Positions 14,539-23,139 of a DNA stretch of 26,025 nt are shown here, one piece after another. A program made the position numbers and the translations under genes. Origin of the DNA: CAYMLL01 sp964390645 (lineage in GTDB: Bacteria; Planctomycetota; UBA8108); NCBI GenBank assembly GCA_964390645.1, contig CAYMLL010000077.1, forward strand, positions 1 through 26,025, read 5' to 3'. The notes beneath the pieces are model-generated. The model was not told where the DNA came from. It saw nothing but the letters and a program-made list of their open reading frames with translations, and did not search any database. Within the stretch, counting starts at the first letter, position 1, and the number at the start of each line of letters is the position of its first letter.

Positions 14539-17500
14539 TCTCTGCAAACAGGGCCTCTCACGGTCTTCGCGGTCGCGTTATGTTTCGCCGGTACGTCGCG
14601 GCTCTCGATCCGAAAGATTCCGCGGACTTCCCGCACTCACTCGAGTTCGATGTCGATGGCGAGATCCCGTCAGTCGAAGGAGCGACCGACGGCTGGCAGG
14701 AGACTTCCTGGAACACCGTCTTCAGCGCTCCGACTCTCGAGGTCTCTCAAGGGCTCCTGAAGTTCAACTCCTTCAGCGCCACCGACACCGCCGCGGGCAC
14801 GCCGTGGATTCACATGGACGGCGGCTCCGCCTGGGAAGCAGAAGTAGACGGGGCAACATCCTACACCCTCGAGATGGAGGTCCAGGTCGACGCCGACATC
14901 GGCGGCATGATCGTCTGGGCCGGCAACGGCGCGAACCGGTTGGTCCTGCGCGTCGGCACCGGCTCCATCAGCGCTGACGGTCCCGGCGGTGAACTCGACA
15001 CCAGCGACAACAGCGCCGCTCCGGTCACCGTGCGCGTCGCCTACGACGGCGGCGCTTCGACCTACGACATCTACCGCGACGGCGCCCTGGTCGGGGACAA
15101 CATCGCAGCCAGCGCCGGTGACGGCAACAACCGACTGATTCTTTTCGACTGCTGCGGCTCGACCGCCGCGCGCGGCGAGATGGAGTACCTTCGCTGGACT
15201 GCCACGGGCGCCCACGACACGGGAACCGCCTCGACGACCTTCGACCACGCCCTGGAGTTCGAGACCGACGGCGAGATCCCGTCGGTCGAAGGCGCGGCGG
15301 ACGGCTGGGCCGAGGTCAACGGCTGGAGCATCGTCGGGCAACCCTTGCCGCGCCCGTCCCTCGAGGTCTCCGGCGGCATGATGACGGTGAAGACCGTTGG
15401 CGTCGGCGGTGGTCACGACGTGCGACAGCCCACCACCACCTCGGCGTGGGCCACGGAGGTCGACCCCGGAACGTCGTACACCTTCGAGGTTCGACTGCGG
15501 GTCACGGATCAGGGCGGCAGCCAGCCCGGCTTCTCGATCTGGCTCGGCAACGGCGCGGCCAGCGAGACCGCCATGGTGCAGGTGCGCACCGATCATGTGA
15601 TGTACGGACGCAGCACGCAGGTGCTCCACGAAGGAGACAACTCGACGGAACTCGTGACGATTCGCGTCGCACACGACGGAGACAGCGGTCTGCACACCAT
15701 CTTCCGCAACGGCATCGAGATCGGCAGCGATCTCGGCCCCTCCGATCTGCAGCATGCGAACAACTGGGTCATTCTCGCGGACTTCGGCGGCGCCAACGAG
15801 GTCGACGCCGAGGTCGACTTCATTCGCTGGGACGCGACGGGAGCGTTCGCCCCACCAACTCCCGGCGACGGCCGCGACGCCTCGACCTTCGCGCACAAGC
15901 TTCTCTTCGACACCGACGGCGAGTTGCCGTCGGTCGAAGGCGCGGAAGACAACTGGGAGGAGACCGGTTGGAACTTCGGCGGTGCGCCGAGCCTCGGGGT
16001 CTCCGGCGGCGCCCTGCAGTTCAACTCCTTCAGCGCCGCGGATACTCCTGCCGGAACCCCCTGGGTCCACATGGACGGCGGCTCCGCCTGGGAGGCCGAG
16101 GTCGATGGCGCGACATCCTACACGCTCGAGATGGAGGTGCGGGTCGACGCCGACGTCGGCGGCATGATCATCTGGGCCGGCAACGGCGCCAATCGCCTGG
16201 TCCTGCGCGGCGGCACCGGCTCCATCAGCGCCGACGGTCCCGGCGGTGAACTCGACACCAGCGACAACAGCTCCGCCCCGATCACCCTCCGTCTCGCCTA
16301 CGACGGCGGCGCTTCGACCTACGACATCTACCGTGACGGCGTCCTGGTCGGGGACGACATCGCGGCCAGCGCCGCTGACGGCAACAACCGCCTGATCCTC
16401 TTCGACTGCTGCGGCTCGACCGCCGCACGCGGCGAGATGGAATACCTTCGCTGGACCGCCACGGGCGCCCACGACACGGGAACCGCCTCGACGACCTTCG
16501 ACCACGCCCTGGAGTTCGAGACCGACGGCGAGATCCCGTCGGTCGAAGGCGCGGCGGACGGCTGGGCCGAGGTCAACGGCTGGAACATCGCCGGCCTGCC
16601 CCCAACGCTCGAGGTCGCCGGCGGCGTCGCGACCGCCAGGACCGTCGGCGTCGGCGCCGGTCACTGGATCGCGCAGCCCGTGAACACCTCGGCCTGGGCT
16701 GCCGAGGTCGACCCCGGCACCTCCTACACCTTCGAGACCCGCGTTCGCGTGCTCGATCAAGCTGGTACCCAGCCAGGCTTCTCGATCTGGCTCGGAAACG
16801 GCGCTGCCAGCGAGACCGCCGTCGTGCAGGTGCGTACCGACGAGGTCATGTACGGAACGAGCACGCAGACGCTGCACGAAGGCGACAACTCGACCGACTT
16901 CGTGACCATCCGCATCGCCCACGACGGCCCAAGCGGTCTGCACACGGTCTACCGAAACGGCATCGAGATCGGCGCGGACCTCGGGCCCTCGGACCTGCAG
17001 CACGCGAACAACTGGATCATCCTCATCGACTTCGGCGGCGCCAACGAGGTCGACGCCGAGATCGACTACGTCTGCTGGGACGCCACGGGAGCCTATCCTC
17101 CGCCCGGCAGCGGAACGGATACCGAGGCGCCCGCGGCTCCGACCGGCCTCACCGTGTCGATCGGCGTCGGCGCCATCGGCCTCGACTGGGACTCGAACAC
17201 CGAGGACGACGTCGTCGGCTACAACGTCTACCGTTCCGAGACGCCCGGCGACGGAGCCGGGCTCGGCGGATACGATCGCGTGGGTGAGGGCGTCGGCTCG
17301 AGCGACTTCACCGACGACAGCGTCGTCGACGGCACCGAATACTTCTACGTCGTCACGGCGATCGACGCCTCGGACAACGAGTCCGAGCCCTCGGCTGAGG
17401 CCAGCGCCACGTCGGGCTTTGGCGAAGAACGCGATGCGGACGCCTTCGACCTCTGCCTCGACTTCGACGTCGACGGTGAGCTGCCTTCCGTCGAGGGCGC

Positions 17501-19535
17501 CGCGGATGGATGGACGGAGAGCGCCAGCTGGAACGTCGACGAGACCTCTCCCACGCTCAGCGTGTCGGCCGGTCTGCTCCACTTCAGCTCGGCACTTCCT
17601 GGCCAGCACTCGGTCGACCAGGCCGACGACGGCTCGTCAGCCTGGTCCTCGACGATCAGCGGCAGCACCTCGTACACCTTCGAGGCGAGCGTGCGAACGA
17701 TCTCGGCGACGGGCGGGACGGTCTTCTGGCTTGCCAACGGAAGCAACCGCCTGGTCGTGATCGTCGGCACCAACACGATCACGACGCTCGGTGGCCTCGA
17801 GCTCCACGAGGGCGACAACAGCTCGCGGCTCGTCACCGTCCGGATCGGCTACGACGGAGTCTCCGGTCTCTACTACGTCTGGCGCAACGGTATCCTCGTC
17901 GGAGACGCGGTGCCGCCGGGCGCCGCCACGGGTCGAAAGGCGATCTTCCTGATCGACTGCTGCTCGAACATCAGCGTGGAGGGCGAGTTCGACTACGTCT
18001 GCTGGGAAGCGACGGGACTCTATCCGCCGGCGACGATCGTCGACGAAACGCCCCCCGCCGCACCGACTGGACTCGTCGCGACCGGCAGCTTCAGCGCGGT
18101 CGGTCTGGACTGGGACTCCAACGGCGAGGACGACCTGGCGAACTACAACGTCTACCGCTCACAGAGCGCAGGCGGACCCTACGACCTTCTCGCGGAGGCG
18201 GTCACGGTGAGCGCGTACACCGACACGGACGTGGTGAACGGCACCGAGTACCTCTACATCGTCACGGCAGTCGACGGCTCCGGGAACGAGTCGGACGAAT
18301 CCGCCGAGGCGAGCGCAACGCCAGACGTGCCGCCGGAGCTCGGTGCGGCCGCATTCCCTCACTGTCTCTTCTTCGAGGAGAACGGCGTGCTGCCTTCGGT
18401 TGAAGGTGCTGCGGATGCCTGGATGGAGGATGCCGCCTGGAACCAGAACGACCCGGATCCGCCGATGCTCGCCACCTTCGATGGCCGCTTGATCTTCGAG
18501 ACGGTTCTCGCCGGCCAGCAGTCGATCACGATGCAAGACGGGTCCGCCTGGGCGAACGAGATCGATCCGTCGACGTCCTACACCTTCGAGGTGAGCCTCC
18601 GGGTCGTCGCGGGCAGCGGCGACAATCCCGGCGCGACTCTCTGGTTCGCGAACGGCGCCACGCGGATGATTCTTCGCATCGGAACAACCGGCGTCTCGAC
18701 GCTGCTGAACGGTACGCAGCTCGATGACAGCGACAACTCCACGGACTTCGTCACGATTCGCACGGCGTACGACTCCGCCACGGGCCTCTACCACATCTGG
18801 CGCAACGGCGTTCTGATCGGCGATGGTCTCCCTGACGAGGGAGCCGCGGCCAACGGTCGTACCGCGGTCTTCCTGATCGATTGCTGCTCGAGCGTCCAGG
18901 TCGCCGGTGAGTTCGATCACGTCTGCTGGACCGCAGGCGGGATGTTCTCCCCCGACATCACGGCCCCGGCGGATCCGACCGGGCTCGCGGCCGTCGCCGG
19001 CGATGGGCAGGTCGCCCTCGACTGGGACGACAACGGCGAGGGCGACCTCGCGGGCTACGACGTGCTGCGTTCGGAGTCGGCCGGCGGCCCGTACGACGCC
19101 GTCGGATTCGCCACGAGCAGCGACTTCATCGACGGCTCGGTCATCGACGGCGTCACGTACTTCTACGTCGTCGCCGCAGTCGACACGAGCGGCAACCCAT
19201 CCGGAGTCTCGAATGAGGCCGATGCGACACCCATCGCTTCGGGAGGTCTGCAGCTGCCGGGCGACTGCAATCAGGACAGCATGGTCGATCTGTCCGACGC
19301 CGCCTGCCTCTTCGGCTTCCTGTTTACCGGCACGACCTCGGAGCTGCCCTGTGGGGACGGCTCGCAAGCCGATCCGGCGAACACGGCGTTGATCGACTGG
19401 AACGGCGACGAGGAGATCGACATCTCCGACGGCTCGGCGCTTCTCAACTTCCTGTTTCTCGGCGGCCCCGGGCACTCGATCGGGCTCGAGTGCGTACGAG
19501 TCGTGGGATGCGAGCAGGACACCTGTACTCCCTGA
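14536..19535 (+). CDS. Exported multi-module protein (6 jelly-roll modules, 3 FN3, dockerin-like tail), frameshifted after signal peptide
   Basis: Translation from ATG 14536 gives a signal peptide. About 20 codons later the long body frame (open from 14580, 1651 codons) takes over, so one nucleotide appears to be missing near 14595-14605. The body has six copies of a roughly 200-residue beta-rich module, beginning like LEFxxDGEIPSVEGAADGW and ending in a (D)CC/DFG...W.ATG motif. The first four run in tandem (from about 14625, 15235, 15883 and 16492). Modules 5 (from 17439) and 6 (from 18348) alternate with three FN3 domains (about 17119-17415, 18045-18330, 18960-19235). The C-terminus (19255-19520) carries two EF-hand-like loops (DCNQDSMVDLSD, DWNGDEEIDISD) with FLFLGG, a dockerin-like tail common in planctomycetes. 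I infer a calcium-dependent surface or extracellular glycan-binding or adhesion role. No catalytic motif was seen. Whether the frameshift is real or an assembly error is open. Confidence 0.82.
14625..17138 (+). repeat. 1257-bp in-frame tandem duplication (two copies)
   Basis: Modules 1-2 (14625-15881) recur as modules 3-4 (15882-17138) at a constant offset of 1257 bp (419 codons). Checked anchors give the same offset: 14921 to 16178, 15201 to 16458, and 15244 to 16501. From 15201 to 15327 the two copies are identical over 127 bp, including synonymous sites, while other parts have diverged. This points to recent duplication or gene conversion. Copy boundaries are approximate. Confidence 0.88.
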
Positions 19536-19550
19536 CCCTCCTTGAAGGGC

Positions 19551-19574
19551 AGCGTCGCCGATGACGGCGACGCT
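19551..19574 (+). terminator. Perfect 10-bp-stem hairpin between two modular-protein genes
   Basis: The arms agcgtcgccg and cggcgacgct flank an atga loop, 15 nt after the stop of the upstream gene and 31 nt before the next start. No T-run follows (tcccgt), so it is either a weak intrinsic terminator or an mRNA-processing or attenuation hairpin. Confidence 0.5.
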
Positions 19575-19605
19575 TCCCGTCCACAACTGCCGAAGAGGAT
19601 GACCC

Positions 19606-22600
19606 ATGTACTACGTGAGAGTGTCCGCGCTTCTTCCGTCTCTTTGCTTCATCGCGGCGACGTCATGGGCTACGGACCTCGACCGGGTCGACTCGGAGGA
19701 GTTCCTGCACGTTCTCGAGTTCGATCAGGACGGAGTGCTGCCGTCCGCCGAGGCAGGCGCCTTCGCTGACGGCGGCGACGGCTGGGAAGAGCTCGGTGCC
19801 TGGACGATCGACGGGGGCGCGCCTCCGAGTCTCAGTGTCGCGGGCGGCGTGCTCAGCTACGACACCACCGGCTTCGGAGAGGGCGGCGCTCTGTTCTACC
19901 TGATCGACCACCCCGACGGCCTGTCTGCCTGGTCGACGGAGGTCAGCGGGGAGACGTCGTGGACGGTCGAGGTGCGGCTGCGGACGAGCGGGCCGGCGGA
20001 CGGCGCGGAATCGGTGTCGGACCCGGGTACCGCGATCTGGGTCTCGGACGGCTCGGGCCGGCGTTCGGTGGCGGTCGTCGACGTCGACCAGGTCCGCTGG
20101 GGTGTGGGCGGCGGCCCCGTGATTCACGAGGGCGACAACGGGACAGAGTTCGTCACGATGCGAATCGCCCGCGACGCCGAGAGCGGCTGGACCTTCGTCT
20201 GGCGCAACGGCGAGCTCATCACGCGGGATTCGGATGGAACCGGGAACGACGGACGCATCGCGATCTTCATCCTCGACTACGGCGCCACGAGTGAGGCTGC
20301 CGGTGAGCTCGACTACGTGCGCTGGGATTCCGAGGGCGCGTTCGCCCCTCTGCCGGCCGGAGACGATACCCCGCCGGCAGCTCCCACTGGCCTCACCGCG
20401 GAGGGCGAGGACGGCCAGGTACTCCTCGACTGGGACGACAACGGCGACAGCGATCTGCTGTGTTACGCCGTCAAGCGCTCGACGAGCCCTGGAGGCCCCT
20501 ACGAGGTGATCGACGCGGACGTACTCTCGAGCGAGCTTGTCGACACGGACGTCGCCAACGGAACGAGCTATCACTACGTCGTGTCCGCGACCGACGGCGA
20601 AGGCAACGAGTCGAACGACTCCGCCGAGGCGAGCGCCACTCCCGACGTCGGTCTCGACGTGACGCCACCGGCTGCCCCGACCGGGCTGACAGCGACACCG
20701 CAGGCCGGTGGCAATCTCTTCGTGGACTGGCTCGACAACGCCGAGCCCGACCTCGCGAGCTACACCGTCTGGCGCAGCGAGGTCACCGGAGGGCCCTACG
20801 ACGTGATCGCCGACGGCCTCGGCCCCAGCGAATACGAGGACAGCAACGTCGATCCGCTGGTTCGCTACTACTACGTCGTCGCGGCTGTCGATGACGCGGA
20901 CAACGAATCCGATCCGTCGAACGAGGCGAGCGCAGCGTTGACCGTCAGCCTCGGTGACAGGGTCGAGAAGGAGGCAGCCGACTTCCCGCACAAGCTCCTC
21001 TTCGACGTTGATGGCATTCTGCCGTCGGAAGAGGGTGCGGCCGATGGATGGGGCGTCGACGATGCGTGGAATACCACCGACGCCGCGCCTCCGAGCTTGA
21101 GCGTCGCCGATGGACTGTTGCGCTTCGAGTCTGTTCTCGCGGGCCAGCAGGCCGTGACTCTGCAGGCCGCGTCAGCGTGGGCAGACGAGGTCGATCCCAC
21201 GACGTCCTTCACCTTCGAGGTCCGTCTTCGCGTGACGGCGTCCGCGGGCCCCAACCCCGGGGCCATCCTGTGGATGGCGAACGGTGAGCAACGCGTGATC
21301 ATCCGCGTCGACACGAACGCCGTGAGCACGTTCTCCGGAGTCCTGCTCCACGAGGGGGACAACTCGACGGAACTCGTGACGATTCGGGTCGCCTACGATG
21401 CCGTCACGGACACTTTCCACGTCTGGCGCGACGGCGCGCAGATCGGAAGCAACCTCGGTAACGATGGGGCCGCTGCGGGCGGTCGCACCGCAATGTTCCT
21501 CGTCGACTGCTGCTCCTCGGTGCAGGTGACGGGCGAGTTCGATTCGGTCTGTTGGGACGCCACCGGGGCGTTCCTGCCTCCGGTGGACGAGAACGACGTC
21601 ACTCCACCGGACGCACCGACCGGCCTGACGGCCGTCTCCGAGGACTCTCGCGCCCACCTGCGCTGGGACGCGAACACGGAGGAGGACTTCTCCAGTTACG
21701 AGCTCGGCCGCAGCGAGACTCCCGGTGGGCCGTACGACGTCGTGTACGTCGGCGGTGCCACATCCTTCACCGACGAAGGACTGACCAACGGCGCAACGTA
21801 CTACTATGTCGTGTCGGCAACCGACGTGAACCGCAACACCTCGGACCCTTCGGCCGAGGTCGCCGCGACTCCCGAGGAAGGCGTCGATCTCACACCGCCC
21901 GCAGCACTGACCGGGCTCATCGGACGATCGACCGTCGACGGTGAGGTCTCGCTGAGCTGGGAAGTCAGCCCGGATCTCGACGCGGACACCTACAGGGTAC
22001 ATCGTGCCGAACGGAGTGGCGGCCCGTACGACCGGATCGCGGAAGGGATCCTCCTGTTCGAGACGGTGTACGTCGACGACGCGGTCTCGTTCGACACGAC
22101 CTACTTCTACGTCGTGACCGTCGTCGATCTCGTCGGCAACGAGTCCGATCCCTCGAACGAGGTGGACGTGACCCCCGAACGCTTCGACGAGTTCGAGGAG
22201 CGCGCCGCGTCGGCGTTCGCGCACAAGCTCCTCTTCGAGGAAGACGGCGTGATTCCGTCAGTCGAGGGAGCTGCGGACGGCTGGGCGGAGGACGCGGCCT
22301 GGAACATAGACAGCGACGCCGCTCCGTCGCTCAGCGTCTCTGACGGACTGCTTCGCTTCAACTCGGTCCTGCCCGGCCAGCAGTCGATCACGCTTCAGGC
22401 AGGATCCGCATGGGCCGCCGAGGTCGATCCGGGAACCTCGTACACGTTCGAGACAAGCCTGCGAATCAGCGCGACGAACGCGCCCAATCCGGGAGCGACC
22501 CTGTGGCTCGCGAACGGCGCCACGCGCATCATAGTACGGGTCGATCTGAATCAGACGGCTACCTGGTCGGGGCTGATTCTCGACGAAGAGGACAACTCGA

Positions 22601-23139
22601 CGGAGCCGATCACGATTCGCATCGCGTACCATGCGCCGACGGATCTCTACTTCGTCTGGCGCAACGATGAGCTCATCGGAGACGGTCTGCCAAACGACGG
22701 CAACGCCTCCCGTGGGCGCACCGCTGTCTTCCTGATCGATTGCTGCTCGACCGTCCAGGCCGAGGGCGAGATGGACTACGTCTGCTGGGACGCGACGGGC
22801 GCGTACGCTCCGGGCGACGACATCGTCGATCCGCCACGACCGCTGTTCTTCCGCGGCGACACCGACGGCAACGGCAACCTCGAGTTGACGGACGGCGTGT
22901 TTGTCTTCAACTTCCTCTTTCTCGGCGGGACGGAATCGACCTGCAAGGAGGCGACCGACTCGAACAACGATGGTAGAGTCGACCTGACCGACGGGGTCGT
23001 CATCCTCAACCACCTCTTTCTCGGTGGCGCCCCGCCCCCGTCACCGGGTCCACCGGCGATCGGCGAATGCGGGACGGATCCCGATCCGCTGGACTCACCG
23101 GGTGACCTCGGGTGTGAGGAGTACGGTTCTTGTCCCTGA
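19606..23139 (+). CDS. Exported multi-module protein (3 jelly-roll modules, 4 FN3, dockerin-like tail)
   Basis: This 1177-residue protein is a paralogue of the upstream one. It has a signal peptide (MYYVRVSALLPSLCFIAATSWA, cut near 22), and GAAGAGG (19592-19598) lies 7 nt before the ATG. Module order: jelly-roll module A (about residues 29-250), FN3 (255-347), FN3 (352-445), module B (457-660), FN3 (664-758), FN3 (762-858), module C (868-1070), then a dockerin-like tail (1082-1177). The tail has loops DTDGNGNLELTD and DSNNDGRVDLTD, two FLFLGG-type helices and a Cys-containing end. Modules B and C end in DCCS...VCWDATGA, while A has DYG instead of DCC. FN3 units show GLxA...LDWDDN...YxVxRS...GPY and a C-terminal YYYVVSAxD strand. 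The expected location is extracellular or cell surface. The role in binding or adhesion is inferred. Confidence 0.88.
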   Translation: MYYVRVSALLPSLCFIAATSWATDLDRVDSEEFLHVLEFDQDGVLPSAEAGAFADGGDGWEELGAWTIDGGAPPSLSVAGGVLSYDTTGFGEGGALFYLIDHPDGLSAWSTEVSGETSWTVEVRLRTSGPADGAESVSDPGTAIWVSDGSGRRSVAVVDVDQVRWGVGGGPVIHEGDNGTEFVTMRIARDAESGWTFVWRNGELITRDSDGTGNDGRIAIFILDYGATSEAAGELDYVRWDSEGAFAPLPAGDDTPPAAPTGLTAEGEDGQVLLDWDDNGDSDLLCYAVKRSTSPGGPYEVIDADVLSSELVDTDVANGTSYHYVVSATDGEGNESNDSAEASATPDVGLDVTPPAAPTGLTATPQAGGNLFVDWLDNAEPDLASYTVWRSEVTGGPYDVIADGLGPSEYEDSNVDPLVRYYYVVAAVDDADNESDPSNEASAALTVSLGDRVEKEAADFPHKLLFDVDGILPSEEGAADGWGVDDAWNTTDAAPPSLSVADGLLRFESVLAGQQAVTLQAASAWADEVDPTTSFTFEVRLRVTASAGPNPGAILWMANGEQRVIIRVDTNAVSTFSGVLLHEGDNSTELVTIRVAYDAVTDTFHVWRDGAQIGSNLGNDGAAAGGRTAMFLVDCCSSVQVTGEFDSVCWDATGAFLPPVDENDVTPPDAPTGLTAVSEDSRAHLRWDANTEEDFSSYELGRSETPGGPYDVVYVGGATSFTDEGLTNGATYYYVVSATDVNRNTSDPSAEVAATPEEGVDLTPPAALTGLIGRSTVDGEVSLSWEVSPDLDADTYRVHRAERSGGPYDRIAEGILLFETVYVDDAVSFDTTYFYVVTVVDLVGNESDPSNEVDVTPERFDEFEERAASAFAHKLLFEEDGVIPSVEGAADGWAEDAAWNIDSDAAPSLSVSDGLLRFNSVLPGQQSITLQAGSAWAAEVDPGTSYTFETSLRISATNAPNPGATLWLANGATRIIVRVDLNQTATWSGLILDEEDNSTEPITIRIAYHAPTDLYFVWRNDELIGDGLPNDGNASRGRTAVFLIDCCSTVQAEGEMDYVCWDATGAYAPGDDIVDPPRPLFFRGDTDGNGNLELTDGVFVFNFLFLGGTESTCKEATDSNNDGRVDLTDGVVILNHLFLGGAPPPSPGPPAIGECGTDPDPLDSPGDLGCEEYGSCP
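23116..23132 (+). promoter_or_regulatory. Strong Shine-Dalgarno with TTG start, overlapping the upstream stop
   Basis: GAGGAG (23116-23121) lies 8 nt before TTG 23130. Upstream translation ends at TGA 23137-23139, giving a 10-nt overlap. The frame from TTG immediately encodes a signal peptide, and there is no ATG or GTG before the mature protein. Confidence 0.75.

Noticed and set aside
14625..17138. A CRISPR array or mobile-element explanation for the repeats
   Set aside because: The repeats are 1257 bp long, in frame and protein-coding. There are no short evenly spaced repeats, no terminal inverted repeats and no transposase anywhere in the window.
14670..17609. A 979-residue open frame on the minus strand
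   Set aside because: It is antisense to the repeated modules. Strong codon bias in high-GC repeats keeps the opposite frame open. The composition is Val/Gly/Asp/Arg-rich with no domain motifs.
18159..19607. A 482-residue minus-strand open frame
   Set aside because: It is a shadow of the modular protein: no ribosome site and low-complexity Arg/Val/Gly composition.
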